Source of the DNA: Acidisarcina sp.
GTDB taxonomy: Bacteria > Acidobacteriota > Terriglobia > Terriglobales > Acidobacteriaceae
NCBI GenBank assembly: GCA_035539175.1
Contig: DATLIY010000006.1
Location: forward strand, 124,001 to 188,000
Direction of reading: 5' to 3'
DNA: 64,000 nucleotides
Part shown: piece after piece, positions 56,159 to 64,000 of the stretch
Position numbering within the stretch: position 1 is the stretch's first letter
Layout of the letters: each line of letters starts with the position of its first letter
The notes under the pieces: generated by a model
What the model was told of the DNA's origin: nothing
The model's input: the letters and a program-made list of their open reading frames with translations, nothing else
Databases searched by the model: none
Program-made: the position numbers and the translations under genes

Positions 56159-56662
56159 GTGAAAATCCTTCAACTCTGTCCCCTTGCGCTATTTGTTTTG
56201 GGTGCTGTGGCGATTGCTCAAAACACCATGACCGTTTCGTCGACGTTCACAAAACCCGGACAACCCATCTCTAAGGTGTGCCAAGATCAGGTCGCCGTTT
56301 GGCGAACCATAGCCCCGCAGTTCCCCCATCCGAAGAAGTGGTCGTGGTTCATCCTATGTGACGACAATGCCTGGAAACTCTATCTGCAACATTCGGGCCA
56401 GGTGTTACCGGTGAGTACTATTTATAGCTCGACCGACATTGATGCCGGCACAACCTTTCTTCGGGGCACGACGCTGCTGCATCCTGATCTTCCCGAGGCT
56501 GCTCCCGACCACGTGATCGCCCATGAGCTTGCCCACATCATGCTTCACAGTCGAGACGAAGCCGTAGTTGAGGCACAGACTCGCAAGTGGCTGGAGCGGC
56601 AAAAACATGCTGTCGGCAGCCTGGTTCCTTTCAACCTGCCGAAACCGTCGGGTGCCAACTGA
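56159..56662 (+). CDS. small exported HExxH metallopeptidase-like protein
   Basis: A 167-residue GTG-start protein with no clear ribosome-binding site. Signal peptide about residues 1-20 (LCPLALFVLGAVAIAQ). The zinc-binding motif DHVIAHELAHIML (HELAH at 122-126) is followed by acidic residues (DEAVVEA) that could supply the third ligand. The rest resembles no named peptidase family that I recognise, and the protein is short for a full zincin catalytic domain. Two cysteines (41 and 67) could form a disulfide. It stands alone after the membrane-anchored regulator gene. A peptidase or non-catalytic zinc-binding role is possible. Confidence 0.6.
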   Translation: MKILQLCPLALFVLGAVAIAQNTMTVSSTFTKPGQPISKVCQDQVAVWRTIAPQFPHPKKWSWFILCDDNAWKLYLQHSGQVLPVSTIYSSTDIDAGTTFLRGTTLLHPDLPEAAPDHVIAHELAHIMLHSRDEAVVEAQTRKWLERQKHAVGSLVPFNLPKPSGAN

Positions 56663-56700
56663 GGAAGCGGGACTTGTAGGGTTTGTGTGGCTCACGGCAT

Positions 56701-56847
56701 CCCGGGATTGGCGAGACTTCGAAGGAGAGGGCAACTCGGTTTATAGTTGAGCCGCTCGATGATTTCTGGCCCACCGAGGCGGATTTCGCCAAATGGCCCG
56801 AGCCGGAAGACATTGGTGAAGTTGTTCTCTCTCTATCTATACAGTGA
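56701..56847 (+). pseudogene. C-terminal remnant of a short-chain dehydrogenase
   Basis: The frame reading GETSKERATRFIVEPLDDF, then WPTEADFAKWPEPEDIGEVV ends at TGA 56845-56847. The second part is the conserved C-terminal region of an SDR subgroup that normally continues LFLCSDDAKVIHGAAIPVYG. The nucleotide-binding and catalytic (YxxxK) parts are absent, and an in-frame stop at 56677-56679 closes the frame upstream. Only the last third remains, and the final segment has diverged (LSLSIQ). It lies just before the broken Rieske/FAD gene, which suggests the whole stretch 56663-58419 is decaying. Confidence 0.65.
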
Positions 56848-56920
56848 GATGCCAGAGTTATTCGCGGCGTGGCTGTATCTCTGTATACGGCAATCCACAT
56901 CCTATAAGCGAGCGTGCACT

Positions 56921-58419
56921 ATGCCAGACTTTAGATCAGGTTTTCCTTTAAAGGACCTTCTGGACGGGCGACCCGTTGCCGGTAAGGTCGAGGACAACGA
57001 TGTACTCCTCGTGCGGCATGGAAGCGAGGTGTTTGCAGTTGGGGCATTCTGTACTCACTATCACGGCTCGTTAGCGGACGGGCTTGTGGTCGATGACACG
57101 CTCCGGTGCCCGTTGCACCATGCATGCTTCAGCTTGCGAACGGGGGAGGCACTTCGAGCTCCAGCGTTTGACAGCATTGATTGCTGGGCGACCGAGATTG
57201 TCCAAGACATGGTGTACGTGCGCCAAAAGATATCGCGGCCCGTGGAGGAGTTGAAAGCTCCTGCTGGCGCACCAAAATCCGTCGTCATCATCGGAGGCGG
57301 TGCAGCAGCCTTCTCTGCTGCAGAGATGCTTCGCCGGGAGGGATACCAGGGAGAGCTGACGATGCTCAGTTCTGATGATGTCGTGCCGTGTGACAGGCCA
57401 ATCTCTCGAAAGACTATCTGGCTGGAACCGCGCCTCCCGAGTGGATTCCCTTGAAGCCTGCTGACTTCTATTCCTCTTTGAAGATCAACCTGATGCTAGG
57501 GACGCGTGTCACGGCCATTAAGCCGGAGATGAAAGAGGTCGTAAGCGAGTCCGGAAAATCATTCCAATATGATTCGCTTCTGTTGGCGACTGGAGCCGAT
57601 CCAGTACATTTGCCGCTTTCCGGAGCATCCGATTCTCAGGTCTACTATCTACGGTCGTTTGACGACAGCAAGTTGATCGCGGAGAAGGCTTCGGCTGCTC
57701 GCATGGTTATCGTTATCGGCGCAAGTTTCATCGGCCTCGAAGTAGCGGCATAGTTACGTGCGCGGAACATTGAGGTGCATGTTGTTGCGCCGGAGGAGCA
57801 GCCTCTGGCGAAGGTTCTGGGAAGGGAAGTAGGCGAGTTCATTCGCACGTTGCATGAGTCTCATGGCGTCGTATTCCACCTGCAGCGAACTGTTGCCAGC
57901 GTGAATTCTACAGGCGCAGTTCTGAGCGATGGAACATCCATCGCCGCTGACTTTATCGTAGTTGGAGCTGGTGTCCGACCGTCCTTAACACTCGCGGAAC
58001 TCGCTGGCCTGAATCTTGACCATGGTGTGTTAGTGGATCAATACCTGGAGACGAGTTGCCAGGGAATCTTCGCGGCTGGCGACATTGCCTGCTGGCCGGA
58101 TCCGCATACCGGGCGCTCGATCAGGGTGGAGCATTGGGTTGTCGCAGAACGCCAGGGGCAGGTTGCTGCAAGAAACATGCTTGGCCAGAAAGTGCCCTTT
58201 GATGCTGTCCCGTTTTTTTGGAGTCAGCACTATGATGTCACGATAAATTACACGGGTCATGCTGAGCGGTGGGATAGCATCCACATCGACGGATCTCTTG
58301 CAGAGCGAAGCTGTGCGATCGAGTATCAGCTTGGCGGTAAGGTCCTTGCGGTTGCCACGATTGGCCGAGATCTAGCGTGCCTCGAAGCAGAACGCAAAAT
58401 GGAGCAGAGCAACGGCTAG
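56921..58419 (+). pseudogene. Rieske / FAD-NAD(P)H reductase (AIFM3-like), inactivated
   Basis: About 500 codons encode an N-terminal Rieske domain (FCTHYHG and CPLHHACF cluster ligands) followed by a pyridine-nucleotide disulfide reductase-type domain (VVIIGGGAAAFSAAEMLRREGY; LLLATGADP; IVIGASFIGLEVAA; GIFAAGDIACWPD). Two lesions break it. A single missing base near 57400-57402 shifts the frame: adding one A after the CCA codon restores NLSKDYLAGTAPPEWIPLKP. An in-frame TAG at 57751-57753 then stands where the family has a residue before LRARNIEVHVV. The three pieces (56921-57454, 57451-57753 and 57775-58419) otherwise join perfectly. It would have moved electrons from NAD(P)H to a Rieske centre. 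A sequencing error could explain one lesion, but hardly both. Confidence 0.85.
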
Positions 58420-58599
58420 CGACAGAGTGGCACGGGGGAGGAGCCGCTGCTGCAGATTGCATATTGTTTTTTATTTTGATCCTGGCGTTCGTCCACCAGG
58501 CAAAGAAGTAGACGATCTACCCATACTAATGGGTTGCGAGAAGACGATCGGAACGACCTGAATCTTGTCGCAACCCAGGATCTATTTCTGGGTGGTGGC

Positions 58600-60027
58600 T
58601 CAGTTCCAGCCACCGCCCAGAGCGCTGTAGAGTTGGACGAGGGCCAAAGCCTCTCCCTGCTGTGCGTTCACCAGATTGAGTTGCGCGGAGAAGAGGTTGG
58701 AGTCGGTCGTAAGCACTTCAAGGTAGCTTGTCGATCCGCCCTGGTAGCGAATCCTTGCGAGACGGACTGCGTCCTGGGCAGCTTCCACAAGCTGCTGTTG
58801 CTGTTCGCGGGATGCGCGTTGCTTGTTGAGCGCAATCAACGAATTCGAGACATCGCGAAAGGCTCCGGCTATGGTCTTCTGGTAGTTCACGACCATCTCT
58901 TTCTTTGTTGCTTCGGAGAGTTTGAGCTGTCCGCGAAGCTTGCCGCCTTCGAAGAGGGGTTGCGCGATCGATCCGATGCCATAGATAAGCTTGCCGGATG
59001 GGTCGAACAGATTCGAGAACTCGTCACCGCCGAAGCCAGCCGATCCGCTGATGGAGAGCTGAGGGAAGAACTGGGCCCTGGCAACGCCGATTCTCGCATT
59101 TGCAGAGATGAGCGTCTGTTCGGCCTCCTGAATATCAGGCCGCCGTTCCAATAGCTGCGAAGGCAGGCCCACGGGCAGATTCTGTGGCGGTGGCGTGAAG
59201 GTGTAGTCCATGTTGCGCTTCACTGGCCCGGGGTTGCCACCTAACAAAAGATTGATGGCGTTTTCCTGCTGCTGAATCTGCTGCTCCAGTTGCGGAATCT
59301 CGGACGATGCAGTGTAAAGAAGCTGTTCCGCCTGCCGCACATCGGAGAGGGGTGCCGACCCTCCGCTTTCGAGGGTCTTGGTCAGCTTGACCGAATCCTG
59401 CCGGACGGCCAGCGTTTGCCGCGTGATCTGCAGTTCCTGGTCGAGAGCACGAAGCTGGAGATAGGCAGTTGCCACATTTTGCACCAGTGTCATGCGTACT
59501 GCTCGCTGCGCCCAGACCTGGCCGAGCAACTGGGCTCGTGCTGCTTCGTTCTGCCTGCGATACAAACCCCAGAAGTCGGGTGTCCATGAGCCGGAAAGAC
59601 TGAAGCTTCCACTGGCGATGGGGCTGGAGATCTGCTTGCTTAGGGACGAAGGCAGGTCGGCTCCAATTCCGCTGCCTCCGGCCGAGATCTGCGGAAACGA
59701 CTGGGAGCGAGTGATCTGAACCTGTGCTTCCTGTTCGAGCACACGATCTGCAGCCATGCGTACATCGTAGTTATTCTCCAGCGCCGTGCGAATCAGTGCC
59801 TGGAGTTCCGGGTCTTTGAAGACTTCGGACCAGCGCTCGTCACCGAGCGCGTTCTGCGCCTCGCTCTTGACCGCGGCATCGTCGGGCTCGCGAAAGGAGG
59901 GGGGCGTCGGGTAATTTGGCCTTGAGTACTTTGGCCCGACGGTGCAGCCGACAAGCGATGCGACCAGGGCCAAGGTGGACAGGGCCAGCGTGTTGCTGCG
60001 TTTGAGTCTCTTCAGTGAATTTCTCAT
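58600..60027 (-). CDS. RND efflux outer-membrane lipoprotein, NodT/OprM family (third system)
   Basis: A 475-residue outer-membrane duct protein. The lipobox is LVGC, followed by the family start CTVGPKYSRP. Two OEP repeats contain RAQLLGQVWAQRAVRMTLVQN and RIGVARAQFFPQLSISGS, and the protein ends LVQLYSALGGGW. It is last in a three-gene operon and overlaps the pump gene by four bases (ATGA), so translation is coupled. It may also serve the second RND system, which has no duct gene of its own. The 180 bases after its stop hold no supported gene. Confidence 0.92.
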   Translation of the reverse strand: MRNSLKRLKRSNTLALSTLALVASLVGCTVGPKYSRPNYPTPPSFREPDDAAVKSEAQNALGDERWSEVFKDPELQALIRTALENNYDVRMAADRVLEQEAQVQITRSQSFPQISAGGSGIGADLPSSLSKQISSPIASGSFSLSGSWTPDFWGLYRRQNEAARAQLLGQVWAQRAVRMTLVQNVATAYLQLRALDQELQITRQTLAVRQDSVKLTKTLESGGSAPLSDVRQAEQLLYTASSEIPQLEQQIQQQENAINLLLGGNPGPVKRNMDYTFTPPPQNLPVGLPSQLLERRPDIQEAEQTLISANARIGVARAQFFPQLSISGSAGFGGDEFSNLFDPSGKLIYGIGSIAQPLFEGGKLRGQLKLSEATKKEMVVNYQKTIAGAFRDVSNSLIALNKQRASREQQQQLVEAAQDAVRLARIRYQGGSTSYLEVLTTDSNLFSAQLNLVNAQQGEALALVQLYSALGGGWN

Positions 60028-63000
60028 GCCTGGTCTCCTTCGGTCAGCGATTGCGCGGTTGCTGGAGCCGCGCTCTGGTTCGAAGGTTGATCTTCGTCCT
60101 TTTCAGCGTGCTTCGCGGGATGCTTTGAGTCCATCGTTGTTGACTTGCCATCGCCGACGAAACGATGCGAGATGTATTCGACAACAGCGAAGGTTACAGG
60201 GATCATCAGGATGCCGATCAGCGTGGAGAGAGTCATTCCACCGATCACCACCGTGCCGAGGATGCGTCGTGAAACAGCGCCGGAACCAGTGGCTGTCCAG
60301 AGTGGCAGACAACCAAAAACAAATGCCAGGGCCGTCATGATGATGGGGCGGAACCTCAGCCGGGCAGCGTTCAAGGCAGCTTCCGCGATGCTTTGACCGC
60401 TCTCGTAATTGGCCTTGGCGAACTCGACGATCAGGATCGCATTCTTCGCGGATAACCCAATCAGCATGATCAGACCAATCGTCGCGAAGACGTCGTTTTC
60501 ATAGGCGCGCATATGAAGCGCAAGATATGCGCCGAGGATTGCGACTGGCGTGCTGAGCAACACGCTGAATGGCAGCGTCCAGCTCTCGTACTGAGCGGCG
60601 AGGATCAGGAAGACGAAGAGGATGGAGAGTCCGAAGACTGCCCACGTTGGGACTCCCTTAGCCGCTTTTGCTTCCTGGAACGACATGCCCTGATAGTCGA
60701 AGCCCATGGTAGCCGGCATCGTCTGGTGAAAGACCTCTTCGAGCGCCGCCCTTACCTGGCCAGAGCTGTATCCCGGCGCGGCGGTAACGTTGATCTGGCT
60801 CGAGGCGTATTCATTGAAGCGCATGATGAACTCAGGACCGGCGATCTGCTTTACGTTCACCAGCGATGCCAGCGGCACCTGGCTTCCGTTGGCGCTTCGT
60901 ACATAGAACTGGTTGATGTTCTCGATCTGAGTGCGGGAGCTTCCTTCCGCCTCAACATACGTCTGCCATTGCCGGCCAAAGCGATTGAAGTAGTTCACGA
61001 GATACCCTCCCATGAACGTCCCCATCGTGGCATAGATATCGTTGAGGCTGACCTGTTGCTGCATCGCCTTTTCTCTATCCACACTCGCATAAATCTGTGG
61101 GACTGCGGGCAGATAGGTGGGGATTGCGACCGCGATCTCCGGCCGCTTGGAGAGCGCCGCCAGGTAGGCGCCGAGGTTTTTGGTCAGCTCCGAATTGCTT
61201 TCGTTGCCGGAACGGTCCTGCAGGATGAACGTCACACCGCCTGAAGTTCCGACACCGGGAATCGCTGGTGGCGGAAATGCGAAGGCGATACCCTCACTCA
61301 GCCGTCCAAGCTGCTGTTGGATATTTGCCTGAATTGCATCCACTTGTTCCTGCTTGCTTTTGCGGACGTCCCATGGCTTCAGCGGTACAAAGAAGAAGGC
61401 TGTATTCGTGCTTTGGGTCTGCGATAGCAGGTTGAATCCGTTGACAGCGACCACGCCCTTTACGCCAGGCGTCTTCAACAATGCATCGGCGATATGCTGC
61501 GACGCTGCATCGGTGCGCTGCAGAGAGGAGGCATCTGGAAGCTGCAGGGCCATGAAGATATATCCCTGATCTTCCTGGGGAATAAAGCCTGTTGGCAGCT
61601 TCGCACCGGCAAACACGGCAATCACCGCGATCCCGGCCAGGAGAAGCATAGTCACTCCGGATTTGTGCACCAGCACGCTAGAGGTCGAGACGTAGCGGTC
61701 CGTGGTGCGTCCGAGGATCTTATCGAACCACTGGAAAAAGCGCCCCTTGTGTTCTTCCTCTTTAGGCTTCAACAACAGCGCAGCGAGAGCCGGGCTGAGC
61801 GTCAGCGCATTGAAGGCGGAAATGATGACGGAGATGGCGATGGTAATTGCAAACTGCTGGTACAAGCGTCCGGTAATGCCCGGAATTGCTGCGGTGGGAA
61901 TAAAGACGGCCGCAAGAATCAGAGCGATGGCTATGACTGGTCCGGAGACCTGCTCCATTGCCTTGATTGTTGCCTCGCGCGGCGTCAAACCTTGGTCGAT
62001 CAGGTGCTCGACGGCCTCCACTACGATGATCGCGTCATCGACAACAAGACCAATGGCAAGTACCAGGCCGAAGAGAGAGAGTGTGTTGATCGAGAATCCC
62101 AGCAGCGGAAAGACGATGAACGTGCCGATCAGCGAGACGGGCACCGCTACTAGGGGAATCAGCGTTGCGCGCCACCCCTGCAGGAATATGAAGACCACCA
62201 GGACGACAAGGCCCAGAGAGAGAAACAGAGTGACGACAATTTCATGAATACCGGCCGTCACTGCAGTCGTGGTATCGAGCGGAACACTGTAGTTGATTCC
62301 CGAAGGAAACTGGAGCGCTAGCTCCTTCATTCGCTGGTTCACGGCCTTGGCTGTGTCGACGGCATTCGAGCCCGGCAACTGATAGACGGCCATCATGCCA
62401 ACGGGCCCATTGTTATATCGAGCCGATACGTTGTAAACCTGCGTGCCAAGCTCGACGCGCGCTACATCCCTGAGGTGCAGGATGGAGCCATCGGGATTGG
62501 CGCGGAGGACGATGTTGCCAAACTCTTCCGGCGTGGTGAGGCGGCCCTGCGTACGCACCGTATAGGTGAACTTCTGCCCCTGCGGAACCGGCTCGCCGCC
62601 GATCTGCCCGGCTGGGTTAACGGTGTTTTGCGTCTGCAGCGCATTGATGATCTCTGGTACGGTTACGCTGAGATTTGCCAGCTTTTCTGGCTGCACCCAC
62701 ACGCGCATTGCATATTGACCGCCGAAGACCTGCACACGGGAGACACCCTTTACACGGGCAATCTCATCCTGCAGATTGATAATCGCGTAATTTGTCAGGA
62801 AGTCCGCACCATATTTGCCACTCGGCGAAGAGAGCCCGATGAGCATGAGTGGAGATGCGAGCGACTTCAGCACCGTTACGCCGGCGGTTGTTACCTCTGC
62901 CGGAAGTTGCCCTTGCGCCTGCGACACGCGCAGTTGCGAGAGGATCTGATCGGTGTCCGCGTTCGTCTTGACATCGAAATCTACATAAATGGCCGCCTGC

Positions 63001-63257
63001 CCGTTGTTGGCATTGACCGAATACATATAGGCCATGTTGTCGACGCCGTTCATCTGCTGCTCGATTGGCGTCGAAACTGACTGCACCAACGTCTTGGCGT
63101 CGGCTCCCGCATACATCGCCTGCACCATGATTTCCGGCGGGACGATGTTGGGGTATTGCGAAATCGGCAGCGTGAGCATGGAAACCGTGCCGAGGATGAC
63201 GGTCAGGATCGCGATAACGATGGCAACGATAGGCCGTCGGATAAAAAATTTCGACAT
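60024..63257 (-). CDS. RND efflux pump, HAE1 family (third system)
   Basis: A 1077-residue AcrB-type pump starting MSKFFIRRPIVAIVIAIL, with the TM4 Asp pair in [17 protein letters not shown] and the TM10 lysine in [15 protein letters not shown], plus two full periplasmic loops. Its C-terminal tail of about 35 residues is rich in Lys, Glu, Asp and Ala, slightly longer than usual and probably cytoplasmic and disordered. The adaptor gene lies 3 bp upstream and the duct gene overlaps its end. Substrate unknown. Confidence 0.95.
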   Translation of the reverse strand: MSKFFIRRPIVAIVIAILTVILGTVSMLTLPISQYPNIVPPEIMVQAMYAGADAKTLVQSVSTPIEQQMNGVDNMAYMYSVNANNGQAAIYVDFDVKTNADTDQILSQLRVSQAQGQLPAEVTTAGVTVLKSLASPLMLIGLSSPSGKYGADFLTNYAIINLQDEIARVKGVSRVQVFGGQYAMRVWVQPEKLANLSVTVPEIINALQTQNTVNPAGQIGGEPVPQGQKFTYTVRTQGRLTTPEEFGNIVLRANPDGSILHLRDVARVELGTQVYNVSARYNNGPVGMMAVYQLPGSNAVDTAKAVNQRMKELALQFPSGINYSVPLDTTTAVTAGIHEIVVTLFLSLGLVVLVVFIFLQGWRATLIPLVAVPVSLIGTFIVFPLLGFSINTLSLFGLVLAIGLVVDDAIIVVEAVEHLIDQGLTPREATIKAMEQVSGPVIAIALILAAVFIPTAAIPGITGRLYQQFAITIAISVIISAFNALTLSPALAALLLKPKEEEHKGRFFQWFDKILGRTTDRYVSTSSVLVHKSGVTMLLLAGIAVIAVFAGAKLPTGFIPQEDQGYIFMALQLPDASSLQRTDAASQHIADALLKTPGVKGVVAVNGFNLLSQTQSTNTAFFFVPLKPWDVRKSKQEQVDAIQANIQQQLGRLSEGIAFAFPPPAIPGVGTSGGVTFILQDRSGNESNSELTKNLGAYLAALSKRPEIAVAIPTYLPAVPQIYASVDREKAMQQQVSLNDIYATMGTFMGGYLVNYFNRFGRQWQTYVEAEGSSRTQIENINQFYVRSANGSQVPLASLVNVKQIAGPEFIMRFNEYASSQINVTAAPGYSSGQVRAALEEVFHQTMPATMGFDYQGMSFQEAKAAKGVPTWAVFGLSILFVFLILAAQYESWTLPFSVLLSTPVAILGAYLALHMRAYENDVFATIGLIMLIGLSAKNAILIVEFAKANYESGQSIAEAALNAARLRFRPIIMTALAFVFGCLPLWTATGSGAVSRRILGTVVIGGMTLSTLIGILMIPVTFAVVEYISHRFVGDGKSTTMDSKHPAKHAEKDEDQPSNQSAAPATAQSLTEGDQA

Positions 63258-63260
63258 CGA

Positions 63261-64000
63261 TTATTTCCCCGCAGACTGGTTAGGATTCGCTGTGGTAGCC
63301 GCCGGATGCGGATTTACCGGTACACCTTCGCGGAGCTTTTGCAGATTGTCGAGAATCACAGTGGTTCCGCTTGCCAGCCCGCTGTTCACAATCCAGTCAT
63401 TGCCGAATTGCTGCCCCAGCTGCACGTCAACCACGTGCACCTTGTGATCGGCGCTTACCGTGTATACCTGCTCCTGCCCCTGCAGCTCCTGTACAGCGAT
63501 CTGCGGCACCAGCACAACATCGCGACGGACTTCCGTCTCGGCCTTGACGCGCCCGAACTGTCCGGGGCGCAGAATATTGCCGGGATTTGGGAACACGCCG
63601 GCGATGCGGATAGCACCTGTCTGCGAGTTCATCTGTCGGTCGACAAATGCGATGGTGCCCTTGCGGGGATACGTTTCGCCATCCGCCAAGGTCAACGTGA
63701 GGGGAATCTTCGCGGTGTTGCTGAGCAGGCTTCCATGGCCCTTGCGAGATTGTTCTGTCAATGCGAGATATTCGCTGTCGCTGATCGAGAAGTAGACCCG
63801 GATAGGGTTCAGCTGGGAAACGGAAGTCAGTACCGATTGCGGACTCACGAGATTGCCGACCTGGGTTGTCGCCTGTCCAGCAACGCCGTCGACCAGCGAC
63901 CGAACCTGCGTAAATCCGAGATTAAGCTTCGCGTAAGCCACTGCGGCCTCGGCCGCCTTCACGGAAGCCTCCGCTTGAATCATCTGCTGTGTCTCGGTGT
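63261..64000 (-). CDS. RND periplasmic adaptor, third system (5' end beyond window)
   Basis: The frame is open to the window edge; the ATG at 63983 lies within the helical hairpin and is not the start. Visible parts are the end of the hairpin (AEASVKAAEAAVAYAKLN), the second lipoyl half (GFTQVRSLVDGVAGQATTQVGNLV), the beta-barrel (IPLTLTLADGETYPRKGTIAFVD) and the membrane-proximal domain ending GTTVILDNLQKLREGVPV. The signal peptide, first lipoyl half and operon promoter lie outside the window. Confidence 0.92.
   Translation of the reverse strand, partial: TETQQMIQAEASVKAAEAAVAYAKLNLGFTQVRSLVDGVAGQATTQVGNLVSPQSVLTSVSQLNPIRVYFSISDSEYLALTEQSRKGHGSLLSNTAKIPLTLTLADGETYPRKGTIAFVDRQMNSQTGAIRIAGVFPNPGNILRPGQFGRVKAETEVRRDVVLVPQIAVQELQGQEQVYTVSADHKVHVVDVQLGQQFGNDWIVNSGLASGTTVILDNLQKLREGVPVNPHPAATTANPNQSAGK

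Noticed and set aside
1-64000. CRISPR arrays, prophage or intact insertion sequences
   Set aside because: No regularly spaced repeats, no integrase or transposase motifs and no phage structural genes were seen. The only signs of mobility are gene remnants near tRNA-Leu and at 56701-58419.

Overview
The window looks like chromosome from an Acidobacteriota member of the Terriglobia type (Granulicella/Edaphobacter/Terriglobus relatives). This is inferred from gene content, not from a marker gene. The typical features are three very large TonB-dependent receptors with an N-terminal carboxypeptidase-regulatory-like domain and no SusD partner, NHL-propeller proteins ending in a hydrophobic/ARKRR/hydrophobic/Cys module, membrane-anchored winged-helix regulators, many exported glycan-degrading enzymes and three HAE1-type RND pumps. 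There is no rRNA, CRISPR array, prophage or intact insertion sequence.

Layout. 1-2871: 3' part of an exported NHL/MBG-domain protein. 2997-4203: a small membrane ORF, tRNA-Leu(CAA) and a remnant of a sialate O-acetylesterase. 4342-10077 (minus): complete RND efflux operon (adaptor, pump, outer-membrane lipoprotein). 10479-14740 (plus): four-gene redox cluster made of a NapH-like polyferredoxin, a small lipoprotein and two exported DUF362 proteins. 14756-15406 (minus): UdgX-type uracil-DNA glycosylase. 15631-19986 (minus): a second RND adaptor/pump pair without an outer-membrane gene. 20242-20319: tRNA-Glu(TTC) with a good sigma70 promoter. 20665-28614 (minus): TonB receptor, PHP-type phosphoesterase, PLC-like phosphodiesterase and sulfatase, behind a LacI-family regulator (29043-30182).

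30514-43960 (plus): NHL protein, TonB receptor, two sister TIM-barrel glycoside-hydrolase-like proteins, a membrane-anchored regulator and an exported FAD oxidoreductase. Two composite 42-bp elements (30415-30456 and 41654-41695) with identical internal spacing stand before the first and last genes and suggest one regulon. 44210-54371 (minus): a glycan-utilisation operon (TonB receptor, TPR protein, GH-A enzyme, sialate O-acetylesterase, GH2 enzyme) divergent from a second membrane-anchored regulator at 54626-55918, with a perfect 11-bp tandem repeat between them. 56159-58419: small HExxH protein, the tail of a decayed SDR dehydrogenase, and a Rieske/FAD reductase broken by a 1-bp deletion and a nonsense codon. 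58600-64000 (minus): a third RND operon whose adaptor runs off the window.

How they fit together: most of the window serves uptake and breakdown of complex extracellular substrates (receptor plus exported hydrolases, each set next to its own regulator) and export of toxic compounds. The least explained parts are the DUF362/polyferredoxin cluster, the receptor/PHP/PLC-like/sulfatase set, and the two sister hydrolase-like proteins, which I cannot place in a known glycoside hydrolase family.
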